NCBI RefSeq assembly: GCF_010731855.1
Contig: NZ_AP022620.1
Coordinates: forward strand, 4,340,001 to 4,404,000
Length of the DNA stretch: 64,000 nt
Reading direction: 5' to 3'
DNA from: Mycolicibacterium anyangense
GTDB taxonomy: Bacteria > Actinomycetota > Actinomycetes > Mycobacteriales > Mycobacteriaceae
Shown here: one piece after another, positions 15,930 to 24,905 of the stretch
Numbering within the stretch: the stretch's first letter is position 1
How the letters are laid out: each line of letters starts with the position of its first letter
Position numbers and translations under genes: made by a program
The notes under the pieces: model-generated
The model's database searches: none
The model's input: only the letters and a program-made list of their open reading frames with translations
Told to the model about the DNA's origin: nothing

Positions 15930-17410
15930 TGGCGAAGGTCTCGTTTCCGGCCCGCTGTGCCATCGCGGTCATCTCCGGCGAACACCTTGTCTCCCAGGTG
16001 TATCCGGCTTCCGTACCCGTCGAGGTGTTCATCGACAACGTCGTCGAGCTGCTCAACGAGGATCTGAAGCGACGCGGTGTCACGGCACTGGACCCCGGCG
16101 TCGCCTACGAACTGCACCGGGCCAACGGCACTCGGCTCGACGTCACCAAGACCCTCGACGAACTGGGTGTCGAGGACGGCGCCACGCTGGTGCTGGTACC
16201 GGCGCAGGAGGGCGACTCCTTCGAGCCGCAATACGAGTCGCTGTCCACCGGGCTGGCTCGGGTGGGCAAGCGGCTGTTCGCTCCGGTGACGGCTGAAACC
16301 GCCGCCCATACTGCGCTGGCCGTTGTCGCGATGATCGCGCTGACGGTGCTGGGGCTGGCGGTGCACACCCGGCTGCACAGTGAATCCCTGATCCCGGCCG
16401 TTGTCACCGGGGTGATCGGTGTTCTGTTCGCCGTCGGAACGCTCTCGGTATGGCGCTGGTGGCCGGCCCGTAGCGATCTGCTCAGCGGATTCGGTTGGCT
16501 CACAGTTCCCCTGCTCGCCGTCGGCTTCGCCGCGGCTGCCCCCGGCGGGGTCGGTGCGGCCCACGTCTTCATCGCGGGACTGGCAGTGGCGGTGCTCAGT
16601 TGCGCGGTCGTCGCGATGACCCAGCGGCACGTCACCGTCGCGGCCACCATCGTGACGCTCTGCGCGGTGGCCGGTCTGGTCGCCCTCGCCCGGATGTGGC
16701 GCCCCATCCCCGGCCAGTGGCTGGGCATGCTGACGCTGATCGGGCTGCTCCTGCTGCTCACGCTGGGTCCGACGTTCGCACTGTGGGCGGCCCGAATCCG
16801 GCCGCCGCACTTCGGTTCCATCACCGGACGGGATCTGTTCCGCCGCAGCGATGGTCTGCCGGTCGACACCGTGACCCCCGTCGACGAGGACGCCGAGGAC
16901 GAGCCGAACCCGGACACCACACCGCGCGGCGAGGTCATCACCGCCGCCGCAGTCCGCGCCAACGGGGTGCTCACCGGTATCTGTGTGGCCGCAGCCCTCG
17001 TCCTGCCTGCCGCGGTGTGGGCAACGCTGATGCCGGGACAGCCGAAGAGTGCCGCCGCCGCCGTGCTGGCCGCACTGTTCGTGCTCATCTTCATCAGCCG
17101 GGGCCGCGCCTTCGCCGACAAGCGCCAGGCGGTGGCACTGGTATGCGGAGGCGCAGCGGCATTCTGCGTCGGAGTGGCACGCTACGTGCTGGCCGCACCT
17201 GCTGATTCGAGCGCCGCCCTGCTCTGGGGTGCACTGGTTCTGATCGCCTTCGCCGGCGCCGGACTGGCCGCCGCGCTGCTGGTGCCGGTGACCCGGTTCA
17301 CCCCGCTGGTCCGGATGCTGGCCGAGTGGCTGGAACTGGCAGCGATCGTGGCAGCTTTCCCGCTGGCCGCGTGGATCGGTGGACTGTTCACCTGGGTCCG
17401 GATGCGATGA
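15929..17410 (+). CDS. eccD2: EccD, ESX-2 membrane pore component
   Basis: The 493-residue protein starts with a ubiquitin-like cytosolic domain (about 1-95, ending in GATLVLVPAQEGDS) followed by about eleven membrane helices. This is the layout of EccD, which dimerises to form the bulk of the ESX inner-membrane complex. A hydrophilic Asp/Glu-rich loop (VDEDAEDEPNPDTT) lies between helices in the middle. The start overlaps the previous stop by one base and the end overlaps mycP2 as ATGA. Confidence 0.94.
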   Translation: MAKVSFPARCAIAVISGEHLVSQVYPASVPVEVFIDNVVELLNEDLKRRGVTALDPGVAYELHRANGTRLDVTKTLDELGVEDGATLVLVPAQEGDSFEPQYESLSTGLARVGKRLFAPVTAETAAHTALAVVAMIALTVLGLAVHTRLHSESLIPAVVTGVIGVLFAVGTLSVWRWWPARSDLLSGFGWLTVPLLAVGFAAAAPGGVGAAHVFIAGLAVAVLSCAVVAMTQRHVTVAATIVTLCAVAGLVALARMWRPIPGQWLGMLTLIGLLLLLTLGPTFALWAARIRPPHFGSITGRDLFRRSDGLPVDTVTPVDEDAEDEPNPDTTPRGEVITAAAVRANGVLTGICVAAALVLPAAVWATLMPGQPKSAAAAVLAALFVLIFISRGRAFADKRQAVALVCGGAAAFCVGVARYVLAAPADSSAALLWGALVLIAFAGAGLAAALLVPVTRFTPLVRMLAEWLELAAIVAAFPLAAWIGGLFTWVRMR

Positions 17411-19065
17411 ATGCGCCCCGGGGCCAGCGGATCGCCGCCACGGCGATGGTCATCATGCTCACTGGTATCGTCGCGAATGTTCCTTCAGCCCAAGCTATTC
17501 CACCGCCGTCGGTAGATCCCTCCCTCGTCCCGCCGGACGGCCCCCCGCGGCCCGACCAGCCGATGCGGCAGAGCAACATCTGTGCTCGCACCATCACCGT
17601 GGCCGATCCGAACGTGTCGCTGCCTGCCCCCGGTTTCACCATGCTCAACGTCAGCAAGGCGTGGAAGTACTCGACGGGCAACGGCGTCACGGTCGCGGTC
17701 ATCGACACCGGGGTGAATCCCAATCCGCGGTTGCCCGTCGTGCCCGGCGGTGACTACATCATGGGCGGTGACGGCCTGATGGACTGCGATTCCCATGGCA
17801 CCATCGTCGCCTCGCTGATTGCCGCTGCGCCGCAAGGCAGTCCCATGCCCGCACCCATGCCCGCCACCCCGGCGTTCCCGCCGCCTGCCGGGCCACCCCC
17901 GGTCAACGGGGCGCCCCCGCCACCGGGAGCGCCGCCAGCACCACCGGCGCCGCCACCGCCACCGACCCCGGTGACGGTCACCGAGACCAAGCCGGCACCC
18001 CCACCGCCGCCACCCGCCGAACCCCCGCCACCCCCGGACCAGCCGTCCAACGGCCCGGGCGATGTCGACCCCGGTGGTCCGGATGATCCCGAGGTTCCTC
18101 CGCCGGCGCCCGGTGCGCCCGACGGTGTGGCTGGGGTGGCGCCGCACGCCACGATCATCTCGATTCGGCAGTCCTCGCGCGCCTACGAGCCGGAGAACCC
18201 GTCGCCGGGTGACAACGACGCGCGCAGGAAAGCCGGCACCGTGGCCACGCTGGCCAGCGCGATCGTGCACGCCGCCAACATGGGCGCCAAGGTCATCAAC
18301 ATCAGTGTCACGGCCTGCGTCCCGGCGGCTGACCCGCTCGACCAGCGGGCACTCGGTGCGGCGGTCTGGTATGCCGCGACGGTCAAGGACGCGGTGATCG
18401 TCGCGGCCGCCGGTAACGAGGGCGAGGACGGGTGCGCGCAGAACCCGTCGTTCGATCCACTGGACACCAACGACCCCCGCGACTGGCATCAGGTCAGGAC
18501 GGTGTCGTCGCCGTCCTGGTTCTCCGATTACGTCCTCTCGGTCGGGGCCGTCGACAATGCCGGGGCCCCGATCACCAAGAGTCTGGCCGGTCCGTGGGTC
18601 GCCGCTGCAGCCCCCGGGGTCGGCATCATGGGCCTGTCGCCGCAGACCGGTGGCCCCGTCAACGCGTACCCGCCGGTGCGACCCGGTGAGAAGAACATGC
18701 CGTTCTGGGGCACCAGTTTCTCGGCCGCCTACGTCAGCGGCGTCGCCGCACTCGTGCGCGCCAAGTACCCGAACCTGACCGCCAACCAGGTGATCCACCG
18801 GATCCTGCAGACCGCCCACAATCCGCCGCGCGGCGTCGACAACCAGGTCGGTTACGGCGTGGTGGACCCCGTTGCGGCACTGACCTTCAACGTGCCGCCG
18901 GGCGACGCTCTGGCCCCCGGATCGAAGACCCGGGTGGTGCCACCACCGGCACCGCCGGCCATCCCGGACCACCGGGCCAGGAATGTGGCGCTGGGCTTCG
19001 CAGGTGCGGTCGTGGCAGCCGTTCTGCTGGCCGCGATCATCGGCCGGGCGAGGCGGGCCCGATGA
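17407..19065 (+). CDS. mycP2: Mycosin, ESX-2 subtilisin-like protease
   Basis: The 552-residue membrane-anchored serine protease caps the ESX complex and is needed for its stability. A signal peptide (about 1-30) is followed by the catalytic triad D100 (AVIDTGV), H130 (DSHGT) and S437 (GTSFSAAYVSG); a C-terminal helix (about 523-543) ends in RARRAR. Between H130 and the following core strand lies an insertion of about 100 residues made almost wholly of Pro, Ala and Gly. A long Pro-rich loop is also known in MycP2 of M. tuberculosis, which has similar length (about 550). The ATG lies in the ATGA overlap with eccD2; longer upstream starts are rejected. Confidence 0.94.
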   Translation: MNAPRGQRIAATAMVIMLTGIVANVPSAQAIPPPSVDPSLVPPDGPPRPDQPMRQSNICARTITVADPNVSLPAPGFTMLNVSKAWKYSTGNGVTVAVIDTGVNPNPRLPVVPGGDYIMGGDGLMDCDSHGTIVASLIAAAPQGSPMPAPMPATPAFPPPAGPPPVNGAPPPPGAPPAPPAPPPPPTPVTVTETKPAPPPPPPAEPPPPPDQPSNGPGDVDPGGPDDPEVPPPAPGAPDGVAGVAPHATIISIRQSSRAYEPENPSPGDNDARRKAGTVATLASAIVHAANMGAKVINISVTACVPAADPLDQRALGAAVWYAATVKDAVIVAAAGNEGEDGCAQNPSFDPLDTNDPRDWHQVRTVSSPSWFSDYVLSVGAVDNAGAPITKSLAGPWVAAAAPGVGIMGLSPQTGGPVNAYPPVRPGEKNMPFWGTSFSAAYVSGVAALVRAKYPNLTANQVIHRILQTAHNPPRGVDNQVGYGVVDPVAALTFNVPPGDALAPGSKTRVVPPPAPPAIPDHRARNVALGFAGAVVAAVLLAAIIGRARRAR

Positions 19066-20597
19066 GACGCCAGACTGTGCAACTCGCTGTGATCGTCGCG
19101 GTGCTGCTGTTCGGATTCCTCGGCTGGATCGTCGGTGGATTCCTCGGCGCCGGAATCGGTTTGGCTATCGGTTTGATCCTGTTCGCCATCCCGTGGCGGC
19201 GCCAGCCGCTGTGGTCGTGGGCGTCGCTGTATCTTCGGCGCAACCGGCCGATCGGTCTGGCCGAACCGGTGACGGTGGCCAACGACCGCTCCGGCGGTGG
19301 GGTGCGCTTCCAGGATGGCGTTGCAATCGTCGCCGTCCAGCTGCTCGGCAAGGCCCATGCCCCGACGACGTTCACCGGATCGACGTCGACCGAAACCCGC
19401 AATACGGTCGACGTCACCGAACTGCTTCCCGCCATGCACCAGAGCCTGGGGTTGACCATCGAATCGCTGAGCGTGGTCAGCGCGGGGTCGCGGCGGCGCA
19501 GCACCGGTGACTACCCCCGCGTATATGACACCCTGATCGGTACTTCGCCTTACGCCGGTCAGCGTGAGACCTGGCTGGTGATCCGGCTCGGCGCGCTGGC
19601 GAACGCCGATCCCCTGCAGTGGCGCACCACCGTCGGTACCGCCGCTCTCGCCGCGGCACAGCGCATCGCAGCGGGTCTGCGCTGCAACGGGATTCGGGCC
19701 AAGGTGGCCACGGCCACCGATATGGTCGAGCTGGAGCGCCGCCTCGGGCGAAGCGCCCTGGAACCGCACAACCAGCGCTGGCATTCGGCGCGCAGTGACG
19801 GCGGATGGCTGACCACGTACGCCTACCAGCCCCGGGACATCAGCGCCGACGTGCTGGCGCAGGCCTGGTCGCTACGCGCGGACGGGATCATCCAGAACAT
19901 CACCCTTTTCCCGAACGGCACCGCAACGGCCACCATCACGGTCCGCAGCGCGCAACCGCCCACCGCCCCGCCGAGTGTCACCCTCAGAACGCTACCCGGT
20001 GAACAGGCCGCCGCTGTCGCCGCCAACATGTGCGGGCCGCGCCCCGAACTTCGCGGTATCACCCGCGGCCGCCTCCCGACCAGCCTTGTGCTGCCCGTCG
20101 GCCCGTCCGGTGTGCTGCTGGGCAAGGTCGCCGCCGGTGATCGGCTGTTGTTGCCGATGGGTGACCCCGGCGAGTTCAGCCGGGTCCACATCGCCGCCGA
20201 GGATGCCATCGCCAAACGGATCGTCGTGCGGACCGCCGGTGCCGGCGACCGAATCACCGTGCATACCCGCGATCTGGCCCGGTGGGACAGCGTGCGCATG
20301 CCGCACATCGCGGTCAGCGACCAGCCAAGGCCGATGTCGGGTACCACCGTCAGCGTGGTGGACGGAACGGTGTCGCCCGCTCCGCGGCCCAACACCGTGA
20401 TCTCGATCGGTCCCCCCGGGGAGGCACCCCGCGGGTCGGCCGACGTCGTCATCACCCAGACCGGGCCAGCCATGGTGGAGGTCAGCGCCGCCGGGCAGGT
20501 TCACTACGTCGAGGTCGAGTTGTTCCGTGCTGAAAACCGTTACGTGTCCAACGAACCAACGAGCCTGCGGTCCGCCGAACTGGAACCGGCGGACTAG
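19062..20597 (+). CDS. eccE2: EccE, ESX-2 membrane component
   Basis: The 511-residue protein has two closely spaced N-terminal membrane helices (about 5-23 and 25-43), the basic turn PWRRQPLWSW, and a long soluble domain. EccE sits at the periphery of the ESX core complex. Start and stop overlaps (ATGA with mycP2, three bases to eccA2) place it firmly in the operon. The C-terminal half contains GTVSPAPRPNTVISIGPPGE, a proline-rich stretch. Assignment rests on topology, length and position. Confidence 0.9.
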   Translation: MRRQTVQLAVIVAVLLFGFLGWIVGGFLGAGIGLAIGLILFAIPWRRQPLWSWASLYLRRNRPIGLAEPVTVANDRSGGGVRFQDGVAIVAVQLLGKAHAPTTFTGSTSTETRNTVDVTELLPAMHQSLGLTIESLSVVSAGSRRRSTGDYPRVYDTLIGTSPYAGQRETWLVIRLGALANADPLQWRTTVGTAALAAAQRIAAGLRCNGIRAKVATATDMVELERRLGRSALEPHNQRWHSARSDGGWLTTYAYQPRDISADVLAQAWSLRADGIIQNITLFPNGTATATITVRSAQPPTAPPSVTLRTLPGEQAAAVAANMCGPRPELRGITRGRLPTSLVLPVGPSGVLLGKVAAGDRLLLPMGDPGEFSRVHIAAEDAIAKRIVVRTAGAGDRITVHTRDLARWDSVRMPHIAVSDQPRPMSGTTVSVVDGTVSPAPRPNTVISIGPPGEAPRGSADVVITQTGPAMVEVSAAGQVHYVEVELFRAENRYVSNEPTSLRSAELEPAD

Positions 20598-20600
20598 CCG

Positions 20601-22454
20601 ATGACCAGCAGCACTTCGACCGCCGCCGCTCGCCGCCTGTTCGACCAGGCGATGACCGCACTGGACGCTGACCCGGGCACCGCGCTGCGCTCGTTCCGTG
20701 AGGCCACCGCCACCGACCCGTCGATGGCCGACGCCTGGCTGGGCCGGATCGCTGCCGGCGATGACGCCCTGGATACCCTGCAGCAGCTGTACGCCTACGG
20801 TGCCCGGCTGCATCGGGAATGTAACCGGCTGGGCGTCCGGCTCGCCGCGCCGATCAAAGCCGGTCCCTACCTGTCCATCACCGTCACCGAGGCCTCGCAT
20901 GCGGGGCTGGCACTGGCCAGCGCACTGATCGACGACAAGCAGTTCGACAAGGCCGAAGCCGTGCTCGCGGACACGGCGTTGCTCGACAGCTGGGAGAACC
21001 ATCAGTGGCAGCAGTACATCCGTGCCTATCTGATGTTCGCCACCCAGCGCTGGCCCGACGTGATCGCCGAGGCCGCCAAAGTCCTTCCCCCGCAGGCCAT
21101 CATCATGTCGGCGGTGACAGCCGGAACCAACGCACTGGCCGCCCATGCCGCCGCCCACCTGGGCCAGGCGCGGGTTGCCCTGGACTGGGCTGACCGGGTC
21201 GAGCTCCGGTCCGATCGTTCCGGGGCCGCCGAAGCCAGGCGGCACAGCCTGCTCGACACCGCCGTCACCGCGATCGATCCGCTCGAATTCCCCTTGATCG
21301 CTGCCGATCTCGCCTACGCGCGGGGGATGGCCCACCGCCAGCTGGCCGAAGAGGACAAGGCGCAGATCTGGCTGTCGAAGGCCACTATCAACGGTGTCCT
21401 GATCGAACCGGCCAAGCAGGCGCTGGCCGACCCGCGACTGCAGTTGGTGGTCACCGACGAGGACACCATCAACAGCCGCAGCAACAAGTGGGACGTCAGC
21501 ACCGAACAGTCCGAGCAGGAGCGCGCCGAGGAGGAGAACGCCGAGCGTCGCGCCGAACTGCTCGCCGAGGGTCGTGCGCTGCTCAACAACCAGGTGGGTC
21601 TGTCCGAGGTCAAGCGTGCGGTCGCCGAACTGGAAGACCAGATCGAGGTGCGGGCGCTCCGGCTGGCCCATGGTCTGCCAGTGACCAACCAGACCAACCA
21701 CATGCTGCTCGTAGGCCCGCCCGGTACCGGAAAGACCACCACCGCAGAGGCATTGGGCAAGATCTATGCCGGGCTGGGCATCGTCCGGCATCCCGAGATC
21801 ATCGAGGTCAAGCGCGCCGACTTCTGCGGTGAACACATCGGGTCGTCAGGACCGAAAACCAATGAGCTGATTAGTCGTTCGCTCGGCCGGATCCTTTTCA
21901 TGGATGAGTTCTACTCCTTGGTCGAGCGGCATCACGACGGCCGGCCGGACATGATCGGGATGGAAGCCGTCAACCAACTGCTGGTGGCCCTCGAGGTGCA
22001 TCGCTTCGACTTCTGCTTCATCGGCGCCGGATACGAGAAGGAAGTCGACGAATTCCTCACGGTAAACCCGGGTTTGGCCGGTCGGTTCAACCGCAAGCTG
22101 CGGTTCGAGTCCTACAGTCCGGACGAGATCGTCGAAATCGCGGTGCGCTACGGCACGCCCCGTGCCACCGTGATCGACCCCGCCGCCCGGGACGCACTCA
22201 ACACGGCCTGCCGCAATCTTCGGGCCTACCTGGCACCTGACGGAACCCACGGGATCGACGTCATGCAGAACGGCCGGTTCGCCCGCAACGTGGTCGAGCG
22301 CGCCGAGCGGCTGCGTGACTCCCGGGTGGCAGCCCAGAACCGGACCAACCGGGGCTCGGTGACCGTGGAGGATCTGGAGACCCTGCGGACCCAGGACATC
22401 ACCGCCGCGGTACTGGCCGCCTGCGCGGAAAAGCATGTGCCGGTGGAACTCTGA
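20601..22454 (+). CDS. eccA2: EccA, ESX-2 AAA+ ATPase
   Basis: The 617-residue cytosolic protein has an N-terminal TPR-like helical domain (about 1-280) and a C-terminal CbxX/CfqX-type AAA+ domain. Walker A is GPPGTGKT (372-379) and Walker B is ILFMDEF with D435 and E436. The arginine-finger region GLAGRFNRKLRF follows. EccA proteins help release EspG chaperones from PE-PPE substrates, an established role in ESX-1/-3/-5. It is the last gene of the ESX-2 transcription unit. Its stop lies only 6 bases from the stop of the convergent kinase, so the two 3' ends may overlap in mRNA. Confidence 0.94.
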   Translation: MTSSTSTAAARRLFDQAMTALDADPGTALRSFREATATDPSMADAWLGRIAAGDDALDTLQQLYAYGARLHRECNRLGVRLAAPIKAGPYLSITVTEASHAGLALASALIDDKQFDKAEAVLADTALLDSWENHQWQQYIRAYLMFATQRWPDVIAEAAKVLPPQAIIMSAVTAGTNALAAHAAAHLGQARVALDWADRVELRSDRSGAAEARRHSLLDTAVTAIDPLEFPLIAADLAYARGMAHRQLAEEDKAQIWLSKATINGVLIEPAKQALADPRLQLVVTDEDTINSRSNKWDVSTEQSEQERAEEENAERRAELLAEGRALLNNQVGLSEVKRAVAELEDQIEVRALRLAHGLPVTNQTNHMLLVGPPGTGKTTTAEALGKIYAGLGIVRHPEIIEVKRADFCGEHIGSSGPKTNELISRSLGRILFMDEFYSLVERHHDGRPDMIGMEAVNQLLVALEVHRFDFCFIGAGYEKEVDEFLTVNPGLAGRFNRKLRFESYSPDEIVEIAVRYGTPRATVIDPAARDALNTACRNLRAYLAPDGTHGIDVMQNGRFARNVVERAERLRDSRVAAQNRTNRGSVTVEDLETLRTQDITAAVLAACAEKHVPVEL

Positions 22455-22460
22455 ACCTGG

Positions 22461-23312
22461 TCAGCGCAGACTGAGCGCGGCGTGGGCCAGTTCGCCGGCG
22501 CTACGGTAGCGATCCGCCGGGTCCTTGGCCATCGCGGTGGCAATCACCTCGTTGGCCGCCGCCGGAAGCCACGGCGCATACTGCGTCACCCGCGGCACCT
22601 CGGAGCGCAGGTGTGCCTGCACCACAGCATCTTTGGACGCCGCGTCGAAGAACGGCGGCTTACCCGTCAGCAGCCGGAACAGCGCGGCACCCAGCGAGTA
22701 CACATCCGCGCGGCGGTCCACGACCAGCCCGCGCAGCATCTCCGGCGAGGCGTACGCGGCGCTGGCCAGCACCGTGCCGTGCCGGCCCGCCGGTGTGCGG
22801 TCATCGGTGCTGCGGGCCAGGCCGAAATCGGCGAGTAGCACCCGCTCGCCCTGGCCCAGAAGGAAATTCGGTGGTTTGACGTCGCCGTGCACCACCCCAT
22901 GGGCGTGTGCGTGGTCCAGTGCGGTGGCCACCTCGCCGATGATGTGCAGCGTCCGCTGCGGTGGCATGCGTCCGGCCCGCAACTCCCGGTCGGCGTCCGT
23001 GCCGGGGACATAGTGCATCGCCATCCACAGGATGCCGTCAGTGGTCTCGCCATGGCCATAGACCGCCACGATGTTGCGGTGGTGCAGCGACTGCGCCCAC
23101 CGAGCCTCCTCGATGAACCGGCGGCGGTAGGCCGGATCCGCCGAAACCTCGGCGTTGAGCACCTTGAGAGCGACGATTCGACGCGAATCCCACTGCCGGG
23201 CAACGCACACCGTGCCCATACCCGCCGATCCGATGACCCCTTCGACGACGTACCCGTCGACACGGGTGCCCGGGCCGATCCAGTTAGCGGACGTCGGGTC
23301 CACGATGCGCAA
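22461..23312 (-). CDS. Soluble Ser/Thr protein kinase of PknB type, non-RD
   Basis: The 283-residue protein is a bare kinase domain without membrane helix or sensor domain. It has the glycine loop GSAGMGTV (29-36), K50 in VALKVL, the helix-C glutamate (E68 or E69), D144 in HGDVKPPN and the DFG at 162-164 (LLADFGLAR). The arginine normally before the catalytic Asp is Gly, so it is a non-RD kinase, possibly constitutively active or weakly regulated. The start is TTG 23312 or GTG 23303; both overlap the end of the upstream MinD-like gene, so translation is probably coupled. The target is unknown; the neighbouring ATPase and EccA2 are obvious candidates. Confidence 0.9.
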   Translation of the reverse strand: MRIVDPTSANWIGPGTRVDGYVVEGVIGSAGMGTVCVARQWDSRRIVALKVLNAEVSADPAYRRRFIEEARWAQSLHHRNIVAVYGHGETTDGILWMAMHYVPGTDADRELRAGRMPPQRTLHIIGEVATALDHAHAHGVVHGDVKPPNFLLGQGERVLLADFGLARSTDDRTPAGRHGTVLASAAYASPEMLRGLVVDRRADVYSLGAALFRLLTGKPPFFDAASKDAVVQAHLRSEVPRVTQYAPWLPAAANEVIATAMAKDPADRYRSAGELAHAALSLR

Positions 23313-24384
23313 GGGTGGCGAAGAACTGGGCGAGCACGGCGGCCACTTCCACGAACGCCTGCCGGGTCGGGACGGACATCTCGGTGGTGCTGTTGATCAC
23401 CCCGCCCGGACGCAGGCCCGGATCGAACGGGACCTCCACCACCGCCTGGCCGCGGGACCGGAACTGCTGGGCGAGCGTCCCGTGGGTGCGCCTGTCGGAG
23501 TGGCCGTCGGAGTCGTTGAGCACCACCACCGAGCGCTGCAGCAGACCTGTCTTGCCGTGGTGGGCAAGCCATTCCATGGTCTGCGCGGCAGCCGACGCCC
23601 CGTCGGGCCATGGCGAGGACACCACGATCAGCGCGTCCATGTCGCGCAGCGCCTCCTGCGTCACCGGCGCATCCATCGTGGACCCGCAATCCACGATGGA
23701 GATGGTGAAGTGGCGATCCAGACGCATCGTGGCCTCGCGGTAGATCGCGGGATCGAGAATGCCGCGCCGGCTGCCACTTTCACCGGCCAGCACAAACAGT
23801 CCCGCCGAGTTGCTGCCCATCCGGGTGAGCACCTCGGCGAAGGACTGCAGGTTCTTGTTCTTCGCCAGTTCCCAGTAGGAACCGTCGGCGCGCGGGTCGA
23901 TCCGGCTGCCCAGCCTGCCGAACGCGGTGTCGGCGTCGACCGCGACCACCCGGTCCCCGCGGCGCAATTCGGCCAGTACCGAACCCACGCTGGCGGACAC
24001 CGTGGTCTTGCCGACACCGCCCTTGCCCAGCACACCGATCTTGTAGTGACCCCGCAACGGTGCGGCGACCATGGCCTCCATGGCGGCCGCGCGCCGTTCG
24101 GTGCGCGACGGCCCGGGATTCACCAGGCCGAACGTCGCGGAATGCACGGCACGCCGCCAGCCCCGACCCGGCTTCGGCCTGGCGGCCTGGCGAGCCACCG
24201 GCGCCGGCAGCGGCGGATAGGGCGGCTGCGCCAGATCGGGACGAGACGGGGCCGAGCGCGGATCGATCCGGGGGATCTGCACCGTCGGCGGTCCGGACGG
24301 AATCGGCGGTCGGGTGGCACCCGCAGGGCCCGGTGGGGGAGCCTGCCGGAAGCGTTCGCGGTCGACATCGTCGCGGTCGGTCAT
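23284..24384 (-). CDS. MinD/ParA-type ATPase with proline-rich N-terminus, Rv3860-like
   Basis: The 366-residue protein has a Pro/Arg-rich N-terminal tail (about 1-75), then a MinD/ParA ATPase domain with deviant Walker A KGGVGKTT (121-128), VVAVDADTAFGRLG and ISIVDCGSTMDAPV. It is divergent from gltB, exactly as Rv3860 is in M. tuberculosis, and is similar in length (about 390). The Pro-rich tail plus MinD domain resembles EspI of ESX-1. It is a second ESX-type ATPase beside ESX-2, on the opposite strand, and it overlaps the kinase gene by 29 bases. Its role is not established. Confidence 0.85.
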   Translation of the reverse strand: MTDRDDVDRERFRQAPPPGPAGATRPPIPSGPPTVQIPRIDPRSAPSRPDLAQPPYPPLPAPVARQAARPKPGRGWRRAVHSATFGLVNPGPSRTERRAAAMEAMVAAPLRGHYKIGVLGKGGVGKTTVSASVGSVLAELRRGDRVVAVDADTAFGRLGSRIDPRADGSYWELAKNKNLQSFAEVLTRMGSNSAGLFVLAGESGSRRGILDPAIYREATMRLDRHFTISIVDCGSTMDAPVTQEALRDMDALIVVSSPWPDGASAAAQTMEWLAHHGKTGLLQRSVVVLNDSDGHSDRRTHGTLAQQFRSRGQAVVEVPFDPGLRPGGVINSTTEMSVPTRQAFVEVAAVLAQFFATLAHRGPDVR

Positions 24385-24905
24385 CGTCTCTCTCGTGTGC
24401 TCAGGGACTGCTTCAGTATCACTACCCGCGCAATTCCCCAGGTCGGCGTCCAGGTGTTCTTAAGAATCCACCCAGATTTTGTGCAAAATCCCGGATCGAG
24501 CCACTTTGCCGTCATGACCAGCACAGATGGGAGACCACGTGTGGTGTTTGGCACCGGCGGCCCCGCGGCCCCGCATTCACAGCAAACAATCGGGTGGCTG
24601 AGCAATTGACGACCTCGGCAGCGGTAGACCATCCGTGCGGGGCAACTGGCCGTCAAAACGCGACGTAGACGACGGATTCCGTCGCTGTGAGCGCACTACG
24701 CCCGAAAGTCGGCCAATAAGGCGGCCAACAGCAACTTAGGTTCTACTAAGTTGGCATGTCAGGGCGTGTTTGTCATATCGTTTTACAACTTGTTGACACC
24801 ACAGTAGGGCCGCCGTTCACCGACGCACGGAGGACCCCCTGACGGGGCGCGGCGACGTTTGACGATCTTGTCGCGCAAATAATGCTTGTGAAGGGTCAGG
24901 TGCGA
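24385..24905. other. Long intergenic region upstream of gltB
   Basis: This 521-base divergent region between the Rv3860-like gene and gltB is AT-richer than its flanks. It contains a 7-bp inverted repeat near 24733, a TTGACA (24793-24798) without a clear -10 box at the right distance, and a 31-codon ORF (24514-24609) with no convincing ribosome binding site. I see no RNA gene with a recognisable fold. It probably carries the promoters of both flanking genes. Confidence 0.5.
24733..24754. promoter_or_regulatory. Inverted repeat with partial IdeR-box similarity
   Basis: AACTTAG and CTAAGTT are perfect inverted repeats separated by 6 bases. The overlapping 19-mer at 24736-24754 matches 12 of 19 positions of the mycobacterial iron-box consensus TTAGGTTAGGCTAACCTAA, with TTAGGTT intact on the left. 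It lies about 150 bases upstream of gltB. It is a candidate operator; the regulator is uncertain. Confidence 0.35.

Noticed and set aside
19992..21836. Minus-strand open frame of 614 codons across eccE2 and eccA2
   Set aside because: It spans two certain genes on the other strand and its composition is that of a shadow frame.
24514..24609. 31-codon ORF in the gltB upstream region
   Set aside because: No convincing ribosome binding site and too short to support from sequence alone.
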